A stretch of 64,000 bases of DNA, taken from positions 124,001 through 188,000 of the forward strand of contig NZ_JACHBG010000007.1 of assembly GCF_014207095.1 (NCBI RefSeq), written 5' to 3'. The DNA is from Martinezella lusitana. Its GTDB lineage: Bacteria > Pseudomonadota > Alphaproteobacteria > Rhizobiales > Rhizobiaceae. The notes beneath the pieces were generated by a model. It was not told the origin of the DNA. It searched no databases and was given only the letters and a program-made list of their open reading frames with translations. Positions 27,426 to 35,416 of this stretch are shown here, piece after piece. A program made the translations under genes and the position numbers. The stretch's first letter is position 1, and the number at the start of each line of letters is the position of its first letter.

Positions 27426-28043
27426 TCAGGATCCGCTCTGCTGCGGTCCAAAGGGAGGCTCGGCGGTGAAAACCGTTGCAAACGCAATCCTCTTGAAGCG
27501 GTCCAGCGCTTCTGCGTTTCGATCCACTTTCATCCGTAAAATGGCACCTTCCCAGGAGACAAGCAGGAAATCCGCCAGATCGTTTGCCGAAAACCGCGTG
27601 CTGATTTCACCCGCTTGCTGGGCCTTTGTGATGCATCGTTCGAACGGTTTGCGCCATTCCTGGTAGATCGCCACGAGCCGTTCGCGCAGCAACTCGCTCG
27701 TCTGCGAAACCTCGATACTGAAGTCGCCGATCAGACAACCGCGAAGATAGTCGTCGTCGGCAAGACGCTTGGTAATGATATCAAGATAGCGCAGCAGCCG
27801 CTCGCGAGGTCCGAGGGAGCGATCATTCAATGCTTGCCCGACAAGCTCGCGGGTATGGGCAAAATAATGGTCGAGAACTTCGGCGGCGAAAGCCTCCTTG
27901 GAACGGAAGTGGTTGGTGAAGGAGCCTTGGGGCACGCCCGCTTCGGCGACCACGTCCCTTACTCCGGCTCCATTATATCCCTTGCGGAACATGACCCTCA
28001 GGCCGGCGGCAACAATGTCGTTTTTGTTCGATGGCTTTGGCAT
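27426..28043 (-). CDS. TetR-family transcriptional regulator
   Basis: 205 residues. The N-terminal helix-turn-helix is clear: GVRDVVAEAGVPQGSFTNHF then RSKEAFAAEVL. The C-terminal ligand domain resembles the AcrR/TetR_C_33 type. It is divergent from the haloalkane dehalogenase gene, and the 180-base gap between the two holds two copies of the same near-palindrome (28052-28069 and 28191-28208), so repression of both itself and the dehalogenase is likely. The inducer is not predictable. Confidence 0.88.
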   Translation of the reverse strand: MPKPSNKNDIVAAGLRVMFRKGYNGAGVRDVVAEAGVPQGSFTNHFRSKEAFAAEVLDHYFAHTRELVGQALNDRSLGPRERLLRYLDIITKRLADDDYLRGCLIGDFSIEVSQTSELLRERLVAIYQEWRKPFERCITKAQQAGEISTRFSANDLADFLLVSWEGAILRMKVDRNAEALDRFKRIAFATVFTAEPPFGPQQSGS

Positions 28044-28051
28044 GCCTTGAC

Positions 28052-28069
28052 AATACGTACGTCTGTATT
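28052..28069. promoter_or_regulatory. candidate TetR operator A (upstream of tetR-type gene)
   Basis: AATACGTACGTCTGTATT is largely self-complementary (14 of 18 positions) and matches the site at 28191-28208 in 15 of 18 bases. It lies 9 bases upstream of the TetR-family start codon, placed for autorepression. Confidence 0.65.
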
Positions 28070-28190
28070 ATTAATCAAGAGGCGAAGGAAGGAAACTTCC
28101 CGCGAGAATGCTCATCATTTCCCCGTTATTCGCCGTCTTGCTCATCAAGTGACGGGCAAGCCACGCAAAGCACGCAACGCGTCCTATGTT

Positions 28191-28208
28191 AATACGGACG
28201 TCCATATT
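28191..28208. promoter_or_regulatory. candidate TetR operator B (upstream of dehalogenase gene)
   Basis: AATACGGACGTCCATATT is a palindrome at 16 of 18 positions around ACGT. It ends only 15 bases before the proposed dehalogenase start, so a bound repressor would block transcription or early elongation. Confidence 0.68.
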
Positions 28209-28223
28209 AAAAAGGATATGCTG

Positions 28224-29105
28224 ATGGCATCCGATTCCCAACTACCTCGTGTGGAAGTGCTGAATTCCTATATGGCCTATCGAGACGTGGGCCCGAAGGA
28301 CGCACCGGTCGTTCTTTTCCTGCATGGGAACCCGACCTCCTCCTATATATGGCGGGACATCATCGCCGATGTTTCGCCGCATGCCCGCTGCGTCGCTCCT
28401 GATCTCATCGGCCTGGGGCAATCGGGCAAGCCAGACATCGAATATCGCTTCGTCGATCACATCCGCTATCTCGACGCGTTCATAGATGCCCTGCAAATAC
28501 CTTCGGCTTTCATCGTCGCTCAGGACTGGGGCACAGCATTTGCCTTCGAACGGGCTGCGCGCCTGCCGCAATTCGTACGTGGTCTTGCCTTCATGGAGTT
28601 CATTCGGCCGATGGAAAGCTGGGACGAGTTCCATCAGGTGCCAGCGGCGCGGGAGCTGTTTCAAAAGTTCCGTACGCCTGGAATTGGCGAGAAACTCATA
28701 CTGGAAGACAATATCTTTGTGGAGCGTGTTCTTCCGGGTTCGGTCAAGCGGCATCTCACCGACGAGGAAATGTCCGTCTATCGCGCGCCGTTCCCGACGC
28801 CTGAAACGCGGCGTCCTGTGTGGCGTTTTCCAAATCAGCTGCCAATAGCCGGCCAGCCCGGCGACGTGTGGGCGCTTCTAAGTGCCGCCCATGACGCTCT
28901 GCGAGACAGCACCTATCCCAAGGTGCTGTTCGTAGGGGAGCCTGGAGCTTTGGTTTCTCTGGAGTTCGCGAGAAAATTTGCTTCAACGCTCAACAATTGC
29001 GAAGTCGTTCCGCTCGGAGCCGGCACGCACTATCTCCAGGAGGATCATCCGAAGGCCATCGCGGCAGGTGTTCGGCGCCTGCTGGAGGGTGCCGTGCAAC
29101 GCTAA
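28224..29105 (+). CDS. haloalkane dehalogenase (alpha/beta-hydrolase, HLD-II-like)
   Basis: 293 residues from the ATG at 28224, chosen because AAAGGA ends 7 bases upstream; an ATG six bases earlier is too close. The frame extends back to 27615 but that region is antisense to the TetR gene. Dehalogenase residues are all present: HGNPTSS with halide-binding Asn36, nucleophile VAQDWGTAF (Asp101, Trp102), acid in AFMEFIRP (Glu125), and the histidine of GAGTHYLQEDHP. Expected reaction: hydrolysis of a haloalkane to alcohol plus halide. The natural substrate is unknown. Controlled, by context, by the divergent TetR protein. Confidence 0.9.
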   Translation: MASDSQLPRVEVLNSYMAYRDVGPKDAPVVLFLHGNPTSSYIWRDIIADVSPHARCVAPDLIGLGQSGKPDIEYRFVDHIRYLDAFIDALQIPSAFIVAQDWGTAFAFERAARLPQFVRGLAFMEFIRPMESWDEFHQVPAARELFQKFRTPGIGEKLILEDNIFVERVLPGSVKRHLTDEEMSVYRAPFPTPETRRPVWRFPNQLPIAGQPGDVWALLSAAHDALRDSTYPKVLFVGEPGALVSLEFARKFASTLNNCEVVPLGAGTHYLQEDHPKAIAAGVRRLLEGAVQR

Positions 29106-29714
29106 GGCTGTCGCTCACTCCACTCCATTCTTTGTTTGAACTGCACGAATTGCCCTTCCCCTTCGCCGTCAGGCGAGAGGGGAGGGAGGCAATGGCGTTA
29201 TGATCATGAATCACATCGTGCTCGCTGGCCTCGCTTTGGCCTCGACGGCCCTCAATTGTTCAAATGCCTTGCCAGCCACTCAACCTACCGATCTCGGTTC
29301 ACGGTCCGGATCGCACGTAACACTGCGGTAATATTGGAAACCTAGCGACTGTCGGTGTCAACACTGAAGGATTGCTCACTGATGATGGTGCCTGGATGTG
29401 TCGGCCAGGAGGCGAGACTGGATCTTCTGATCCTTCGATTGATCGGAGACATGATCCAACTGATGTCGCTTGAGCATCAACCATCGCAAAGTAGTAGGCA
29501 TCACAGAATGAATTACCTCGAATTCATCTTTCGTCTTCTCATGCGATATTTTCTGTCTGCCGTTATCCTTGGCGCGCTGTTGGGCGGACCCGTCGCCATA
29601 CTAATCTTGAAATGAGATTCTGCCGGCAATCAATCTCTCGAGCCGATATGCCGTAAGGTTATCACAAGGGTTGGATCGCAATCGGATGCAGCTTTCAAAA
29701 AGGAGTTGTATTGT
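29106..29714. other. intergenic region with at most one tiny membrane ORF
   Basis: About 600 bases without a well-supported gene. The best candidate is 29508-29615 (plus, 35 residues, MNYLEFIFRLLMRYFLSAVI...), a possible single-pass small membrane protein, but it has no clear Shine-Dalgarno sequence. AAAAAGGAG at its right end is the ribosome-binding site of the next gene. Confidence 0.4.
29508..29615 (+). CDS. possible 35-residue small membrane protein
   Basis: Almost the whole chain after residue 12 is one hydrophobic helix (YFLSAVILGALLGGPVAILIL) preceded by basic residues, giving an in-out topology. A longer frame begins at 29355 but its first part looks non-coding. No family recognised; it may be chance. 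Confidence 0.22.
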   Translation: MNYLEFIFRLLMRYFLSAVILGALLGGPVAILILK

Positions 29715-30680
29715 ATGCATCCGATTGCATTGTCGATCTGGTCGACGTCGATAGCTGGCGTGCGGGCAATGGTCGCCTGTTGGGCTGTGTGGGTGGTCTG
29801 CTTCATCCTGGCCGTTACAAGCGGCTGCAGTTCGGTTCCGCTTACGGAAGGAGGGATGCTCTCGTCCTACAGCAATCTTGGCGCGCCAAAGGGTAAATTC
29901 TCGAAGTCCAGGGTCTTTTTGGACAAGGACAAACTGAAGGACGTAAAAAAGGTCGCGATCTGGCCAACGACACTGACGCTTGCGGCCGGCAGCAGAATTC
30001 CAAACCCAAAGGACAGGTTGCTGGTCTCGAACTCGATCGATCGCGCCATCTGCTTTGCCATGAGCGAGAAATACCAGATCGTTCCAATCGGCGGCTCTCC
30101 TGATCTGACGGTAAAGGCCGTGATTACCGACATAGTTCCCACCCAGCCAACGGTTGCCGGCGCAGCAACGGCAATCTCGATCGGCAGTTCGATCGCTCTG
30201 CCCGTGCAGATTCCACGCCTTCCCCTGGGACTTGGCGGATTGGCCGTGGAGGCAGAAGCGCTTGATGGCGCAGGCGTTCAGCGCGCTGCCATCCTTTGGT
30301 CCCGAGGGGCAAATTCCATTACGAACAAGGCTCGCATATCCAAAGTTGGGGACGCCTACGACTTGGCGGCGGCCTTCGGAAGCGAGTTTTCCAGAATGAT
30401 CATTGCCGGCAAAGAGCCAGGTGGCCTGAATATTCGGCTCCCGTCCTTCTATGAAATTCGCACGGGACTCGGCGGCAAGCCAGGCTCGCCGCTGTGCGAG
30501 AGCTTCGGCCGGTCTCCAGGCGTCATTGGCGCTCTCGGCGCTTCCTTCGGCGCCCCGCCGTCCTGGACGGACAAGGGGGCTCGCGCGTCCAGTTTTCCAG
30601 CGCAAACTTCGCCTTCAGTGAAGCTCGCAGCGCCGGTAAATGGAGAACGTCGCCAGACATCAAGTGCTCTCAACCCGTAA
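29715..30680 (+). CDS. lipoprotein of the DUF3313 type
   Basis: 321 residues. The start is the ATG at 29715 (AGGAG 10 bases upstream), not the TTG at 29706. The signal region (MVACWAVWVVCFILAVTSGC) ends in a lipobox with the lipid-bearing Cys in TSGCSS near residue 38. The mature part (LSSYSNLGAPKGKFSKSR..., VAIWPTTLTLAAGSRI) matches the look of DUF3313 lipoproteins of unknown function; the last 60 residues are low-complexity. Probably anchored in the outer membrane. Followed by a second small lipoprotein gene and a two-component system. Confidence 0.7.
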   Translation: MHPIALSIWSTSIAGVRAMVACWAVWVVCFILAVTSGCSSVPLTEGGMLSSYSNLGAPKGKFSKSRVFLDKDKLKDVKKVAIWPTTLTLAAGSRIPNPKDRLLVSNSIDRAICFAMSEKYQIVPIGGSPDLTVKAVITDIVPTQPTVAGAATAISIGSSIALPVQIPRLPLGLGGLAVEAEALDGAGVQRAAILWSRGANSITNKARISKVGDAYDLAAAFGSEFSRMIIAGKEPGGLNIRLPSFYEIRTGLGGKPGSPLCESFGRSPGVIGALGASFGAPPSWTDKGARASSFPAQTSPSVKLAAPVNGERRQTSSALNP

Positions 30681-30750
30681 GGCTACTGTAATGTTCGGGC
30701 AACATTTGCCCACAAGCACTGAACGAAAATGAACATCCCGAGGTATCATC

Positions 30751-30954
30751 ATGCGATATTGTTTTGCCGTTGTCCTTTCCCTCCTGTTGGCGGGCTGCCA
30801 GTCCGCCGAAGATAGCGACCGTTGCTCGAATTATGGCTTTGAACACGGCACCACGGAGTTTGCCGTTTGCAGGCAGCGCATCGACCTTGCGCGTCGTGAG
30901 TATCGTGAGCGTCGGATGGAAAGATCGATTGAAGCTCCAAACTATGATTATTAA
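30751..30954 (+). CDS. small lipoprotein, 67 residues
   Basis: MRYCFAVVLSLLLAGCQS is a textbook lipoprotein signal (lipobox LAGC, Cys16). The short mature part contains CSNYGFEHGTTEFAVCRQRI, with two more cysteines, then an Arg-rich tail. Similar tiny lipoproteins with a YGF...GT..FA.C pattern are widespread in rhizobia and uncharacterised. The ATG follows a weak purine-rich GAGG. Confidence 0.7.
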   Translation: MRYCFAVVLSLLLAGCQSAEDSDRCSNYGFEHGTTEFAVCRQRIDLARREYRERRMERSIEAPNYDY

Positions 30955-31096
30955 GGAGACGTCAGCCGGATAACCGGCTCACGTGCTTCGGTGTCGCATA
31001 TTTGCCGTATCACGCTGCGAGAGCGGCTCGGACGTTTCGATATCGGAGATCGAATTCTGCGGCGCCCACATATTCACGCTCTAGTTCAGGCAAGAC

Positions 31097-31768
31097 ATGC
31101 ACATTTTGATCGTTGAAGATGATCTCGAACTCGCCACGTCCCTAAAGGCGATGATGGAAAGCTCGATCGGGGTGACGGACACGTTCGCGACCATTGGCGA
31201 AGCAGAGGCTGCACTCCTTGCGTTCAAGTTCGATCTTGTCATCATCGACCGTCACCTTCCCGACGGTGACGGTCTTTCCCTGTTGTCGGTCTTGCGCCAG
31301 CTACGCCCGCGTCCGGCAACGCTGATACTGACGGCACTGGACGACCCCATCGACATTGTGGCCGCGCTGGACAAGGGAGCGGACGAATATATCGGCAAAC
31401 CATTCGAGCCGATGGAGCTTGTCGCGCGCGCTAGGGCTGTCCTGCGACGCTATAATCTCGACGAGACGGGTTGCACGCAGTTCGGAAATTTGGCCTTCGA
31501 TCTCAACCATCGCTCGGCCATGATTGGAGAAACAGTGCTGAACATCCCACGACGAGAACTGGGCATTCTGGAAGCGTTGATGCGCAGGGCCGGGCGTGTG
31601 GTTCAGCGTGATACGCTGGAGGCATCTGCCTATAGTCTCGACGACGAAATCGAGTCTAATGTCATCGAGTCTCATGTCTCACGCCTGCGTCGACGATTGC
31701 GCGAAGCCAATTGTGACGTGAACATTCGTACCATCCGTGGCATCGGTTACATGCTGGTACAGGAATGA
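31097..31768 (+). CDS. OmpR/PhoB-family response regulator
   Basis: 223 residues. Receiver domain 1-115 with acidic pair ED (7-8), phosphoacceptor Asp51 in LVIIDRHLPDGDGL and the conserved Lys in GADEYIGKPFEP. A winged-helix DNA-binding domain occupies about 128-220 (ESNVIESHVSRLRRRLREAN). The layout resembles the TctD/QseB subgroup. Overlaps its kinase gene by 4 bases. Confidence 0.93.
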   Translation: MHILIVEDDLELATSLKAMMESSIGVTDTFATIGEAEAALLAFKFDLVIIDRHLPDGDGLSLLSVLRQLRPRPATLILTALDDPIDIVAALDKGADEYIGKPFEPMELVARARAVLRRYNLDETGCTQFGNLAFDLNHRSAMIGETVLNIPRRELGILEALMRRAGRVVQRDTLEASAYSLDDEIESNVIESHVSRLRRRLREANCDVNIRTIRGIGYMLVQE

Positions 31769-33132
31769 GGTGGCGGTCCCGCTCTATTGCATTTCCGGTG
31801 GCGAGCCTGCTGATAGTCGCAATGGCTTGCGTCATGGTGCTGAGTACTGTTTTGACATTGGGTGTCTTTCTCAGCACGAATACAAAATCCAAACAGCGGA
31901 TGAATGCCGACACGGTGGGCAAGCTCATCCAGTCTGGCATGACCTACGACAGCAGCGGGAAGCTCGCGCTACAGCAAACGGGCATCCCCGCGACGATCAT
32001 GGGTTTTGCCGAGGCGGAGCCGTCTTTCTGGTATTTTGTCAACGACGGAGAGCAGACCGTCTCGCATGGAACTGTACCATCTTCCGTCGGGCAGATCATA
32101 AAGGCGGCGCCATCGGAAATCTTTGCTTCCGAGTTCTATTATACCTCGGACGGGGAGCGTTTTCTTGGCCTCAGATTGGTGGATGATAGCAATCCAAAGG
32201 TCGTGATTGCCCTCGGCGGTATTTCGTTTTCCGATACCCAGACCATATTTGTGACGTTATGGGCCGTCTGGCCACAGGGCCTCTACCATCTCCTGGGCCT
32301 CGTATTGGTGACGACTGTGACGATCGCAGCCGTGATCCTCCGGCACACTATCGCAACGCCGGTAAGGCGGGTCGTCGACTCGGCCGAGCAGATTGACGGT
32401 CTTCCCAATGGCCGCAGAATTTCCGATCGAGATACGCCGACTGAACTCAGGCCGATGGTGGCAGCGTTCAATACTGCCTTGACGAGGATCGATCACGCTT
32501 TCGAGGCACAGCGAAATTTCCTTGCAAGCGCATCGCACGAGTTAAGGACGCCACTGACCAAACTGCGTATCAAGCTGGATCTGGTGACGGATGTCGAGGT
32601 CAGGGAGATGTTGATCCGTGACGCGACGCGTCTTGCGGCCATCGTAACGACATCGCTTCAGCTCGCTCGCCTCTCCGGCCAGTCCCTGGCTTTCTCAGCC
32701 GTTGACCTGACTGCAGTCACCCGTTTGGTCGTTGCCGATCATGTGCCGAGAGCAATCAGGCAAGGGCTCGAGATCGAACTGCGCGCTCCGCAAGCGACCG
32801 TCGGAATCTCGGGTTCGGAGGCAGCTATTCGTGTTGCGCTGGACAACTTGATTTCCAATTCCCTGCGGCACGCACAAGGTGCCCAGACGATCGTGGTCGA
32901 GGTGCTCGCGTCCCGTCAGCTGAAGATCATCGACCACGGCCCGGGAATTCTGGTCGAGGAGCGGGAGACGGTGCTCCACCCCTTTGTTCGCGGCGCAAAA
33001 GCCGCATCTGAAGGGTCGGGAATGGGATTGGCGATTGTGGCTCAGGTCATACGCGCTCACGGCGGGTCCGTTGTTCTCGATGAAACGGCAGGCGGCGGGC
33101 TGACCGTATGCCTGACCTTTCCGGCGCACTGA
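31765..33132 (+). CDS. sensor histidine kinase of the adjacent two-component system
   Basis: 455 residues. Two transmembrane helices (about 13-36 and 172-193) flank a periplasmic sensor of about 135 residues with no family I recognise. HAMP-like linker, then dimerisation box ASASHELRTPLTKL (phospho-His258), N box NLISNSLRHA, G1 DHGPGI and G2 GSGMGLAI. Start ATGA-overlaps the response regulator stop, so the pair is cotranscribed. The signal is unknown; the two lipoproteins just upstream are possible partners or targets. Confidence 0.92.
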   Translation: MRWRSRSIAFPVASLLIVAMACVMVLSTVLTLGVFLSTNTKSKQRMNADTVGKLIQSGMTYDSSGKLALQQTGIPATIMGFAEAEPSFWYFVNDGEQTVSHGTVPSSVGQIIKAAPSEIFASEFYYTSDGERFLGLRLVDDSNPKVVIALGGISFSDTQTIFVTLWAVWPQGLYHLLGLVLVTTVTIAAVILRHTIATPVRRVVDSAEQIDGLPNGRRISDRDTPTELRPMVAAFNTALTRIDHAFEAQRNFLASASHELRTPLTKLRIKLDLVTDVEVREMLIRDATRLAAIVTTSLQLARLSGQSLAFSAVDLTAVTRLVVADHVPRAIRQGLEIELRAPQATVGISGSEAAIRVALDNLISNSLRHAQGAQTIVVEVLASRQLKIIDHGPGILVEERETVLHPFVRGAKAASEGSGMGLAIVAQVIRAHGGSVVLDETAGGGLTVCLTFPAH

Positions 33133-33191
33133 CACGAGAGCGAGCCGGACGGCGGCAATTGTCGTCCAGCTCTGAAGACTGCGCCGATTGG

Positions 33192-34448
33192 TTATGTCCT
33201 CATCTGGCCGCGTGCCCAATCTCTGGCAGCTGGTAACAATGGCAGTGCAAGCGGGTTGGTACTTACGCCGTTCATTTGCTCGGCCAAAAGGAAGGCTGTT
33301 GTCGGGCCGAGCGTGAAGCCCTGATGGCCATGACCAAAGTGGAACCAAAGGCCTTTGTGGCGGCTTGGCCCGGCGACGGGCAGCATGTCGGGCATGCAAG
33401 GGCGGTATCCCGACCACGGGGTGTCCTCGATAGGTTCTCCGAGCGCGAAGAGCTCATGGGCGGCATCGACCGAGCGCCTTATCTGACGTGCAGCCGGTGC
33501 GGTGCCCGGTGGTGCCATATGGGCGCCGGTTAGAACACGCCAGCCCCGGTTCATCGGCGCGATGACGGTGGAGTTTTCAATATCCAGCGTCGAAATACGT
33601 GGGCCGTCCTTTCCCGCGAAATGCCGGTGATAGCCGCGCTTGAACACCATCGGGATACGATAGCCGAATGTCTTGAGAAGTGCCGGCGACCATGGTCCGA
33701 GGGCAACGACGGCATTTTGCGCGACGAGCGCACCATCCTCGGACTGAACACGCCAGCCAGCGCCGGATTGCTGCAAACTCATGGCGTCGGCGCTGATAAG
33801 CGTGCCGCCCCTTGCAACGAAGAGCGCGGCATAGCGAGCAACCAGTTCGCCTGGATTGCGGCAGGTCCAGGGCGAAGTCCAGTGAACGCTGCCGGCAAGC
33901 CTGCGGCGCAACGCCGGCTCATCTGCTGAAAGTTCATCAGCTCCATAAATGTTCGAGGGCACGCCAAAGGACTGTTTCAACCGTTCCGCCCTTGCAGCCG
34001 CCGCCTCGAATTTCGCTTGCGTGCGATAGACTGCGCGCCATCCCTGCCGGACGATCAGGTCATCTGCGCCAGCGGGGCCGATAAATCGGGCGTGATCTTC
34101 GCTAGCGCGCAGGATCAGCTTTGAGTAGGCGGCGACGGTGCTGGCATAAGGGGCAGGCGCGGATTGCGAGAAATAGCGCCATAGGGGCCATGCCAATTGC
34201 GGGATATCGCGCATCCGCCAATCGACATCGTTGCCGCGCTTGAAGACGACCGAGAGGATCTCGCGCAATGAACGCGGGAAGGGGTAAGGCTCAACCGCCT
34301 CGGTCTGAATAAAGCCGGCATTGCCATAACTGGTTTCGCGGCCCGGCGCCTTGCGGTCCAGGAGAACGACCTGGTGTCCGCTCTCCTGCAGGGCAAGTGC
34401 GGTTGAGACGCCGACCATGCCGGCGCCGAGAACGAGTGTGTCAGTCAT
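33192..34448 (-). CDS. FAD-dependent D-amino-acid dehydrogenase-like oxidoreductase (DadA family)
   Basis: 418 residues. N-terminal dinucleotide fold LVLGAGMVGVSTALAL (5-20) followed by the acidic strand end VLLDRK; C-terminal GYRPCMPDMLPVAGPS and HFGHGHQGFTLGPTTA are typical of the DAO/DadA family. Expected reaction: oxidative deamination of a D-amino acid to a 2-keto acid with electrons entering the respiratory chain. It is immediately downstream of a D-aminopeptidase gene on the same strand (22-base gap), which supports D-amino acids as substrates. DadA from elsewhere often prefers D-Ala; not testable here. Confidence 0.85.
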   Translation of the reverse strand: MTDTLVLGAGMVGVSTALALQESGHQVVLLDRKAPGRETSYGNAGFIQTEAVEPYPFPRSLREILSVVFKRGNDVDWRMRDIPQLAWPLWRYFSQSAPAPYASTVAAYSKLILRASEDHARFIGPAGADDLIVRQGWRAVYRTQAKFEAAAARAERLKQSFGVPSNIYGADELSADEPALRRRLAGSVHWTSPWTCRNPGELVARYAALFVARGGTLISADAMSLQQSGAGWRVQSEDGALVAQNAVVALGPWSPALLKTFGYRIPMVFKRGYHRHFAGKDGPRISTLDIENSTVIAPMNRGWRVLTGAHMAPPGTAPAARQIRRSVDAAHELFALGEPIEDTPWSGYRPCMPDMLPVAGPSRHKGLWFHFGHGHQGFTLGPTTAFLLAEQMNGVSTNPLALPLLPAARDWARGQMRT

Positions 34449-34470
34449 GTTTCATTTCCGTCTAGAGCAG

Positions 34471-35295
34471 TCAGAAAGTCAGGCGCGAATTATATCCGAC
34501 CACAAACTGGATGAAGCGGGAGACGTCGATCATATCGTCACCCAGGTAGCGGATGGTGTAACCATCGATGCGTTCGACACCCTTCAGATAGGAGAGATAT
34601 TCAGCGGGAAGGCGATTGCGGAACACGATCTCCAAGATCGGCTCTTCGATCTTGAAAGGGCGGGCCGAGCTTGCTCTCGCCAGTGCCGTCTTGACACCTT
34701 CTCGGATACGACGATGCGCGACGTTCGGTGTCAGGGTGATCGCCGACTGCGTGCTGTAAACCGTCTTCACCGGCACGGTCACGATATCTCCGATGCGCTC
34801 GGTAATTTCAGCCAGCGCCACATTGTCGCCGGAGGCGAGCAGTATCGGGACATCGAAGTGCCCGGCGATGGCGGCGTTGATGCCGGCCTCCGGCATGATG
34901 ATGCCGTTGATTCGTACTTCGGCAAAAGCGGTGCCGCCGATCGTATGGGACAATACGCCACCCAGATGGCTGGCACCGGCGTGATAACCGAGAAGCATTG
35001 CGCCGACGAAGGAGCCCAGTTCCACGCCCTGCATCATCATCAAGGGACGCGGCCAGCTGCGCACGATCTGGACATAGTCCGGCAGGCGGTCGATCAGGAT
35101 GCTCTCGCCATTTCCGTGGGAATCGCTGAGAATAATCTCCTCCACGCCTTCCTCATGCGCGGCTTCGCAGGCGTTGACCACGGTATCGGTCATCCAGCGC
35201 CGCGCATTCTCGTATTCGAAACCTTCCGGCATTAGGTGGTCGCGGCTGACCACCCCAACGATTCCTTCTATGTCAGCGGAAATATAAAGACGCAT
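34471..35295 (-). CDS. dppA: D-aminopeptidase, M55 family (DppA type)
   Basis: 274 residues, like Bacillus DppA. The zinc ligands of M55 enzymes are visible: ISADIEGIVG (Asp8, Glu10), SDSHGNGE (His60 region) and LLGYHAGA (His near 104). It should be a cytoplasmic decameric peptidase releasing D-amino acids from the N-terminus of peptides. GGAGGAA precedes the ATG. It is divergent from the M81 peptidase gene, with a candidate XRE-cupin operator in the 120-base gap, and co-directional with the DadA-like gene. Confidence 0.9.
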   Translation of the reverse strand: MRLYISADIEGIVGVVSRDHLMPEGFEYENARRWMTDTVVNACEAAHEEGVEEIILSDSHGNGESILIDRLPDYVQIVRSWPRPLMMMQGVELGSFVGAMLLGYHAGASHLGGVLSHTIGGTAFAEVRINGIIMPEAGINAAIAGHFDVPILLASGDNVALAEITERIGDIVTVPVKTVYSTQSAITLTPNVAHRRIREGVKTALARASSARPFKIEEPILEIVFRNRLPAEYLSYLKGVERIDGYTIRYLGDDMIDVSRFIQFVVGYNSRLTF

Positions 35296-35382
35296 CGATT
35301 CCTCCCTCTCGTCGCCCCAGCATGGATATTGGTTGGTACGGATAATAGATTTGACTTTCTGACCATAAACAGATTTCTATGA

Positions 35383-35400
35383 TGAGAAAATATCTTTCTG
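35383..35400. promoter_or_regulatory. candidate XRE-cupin operator 1 (dppA/M81 divergent promoter)
   Basis: TGAGAAAATATCTTTCTG resembles the two better sites at 37137-37154 and 37916-37933 (GAAAA...TTTC core). It ends 16 bases before the M81 start and 88 bases from the dppA start. Confidence 0.4.
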
Positions 35401-35416
35401 CATGGAGGAGGCGGAA

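Noticed and set aside
27615..28217. Long N-terminal extension of the dehalogenase frame
   Set aside because: It is antisense to the TetR gene and has no ribosome-binding site; the family start fits the ATG at 28224.
29601..30605. 334-codon open frame on the minus strand
   Set aside because: Antisense to the DUF3313-type lipoprotein, which has a lipobox and ribosome-binding site.
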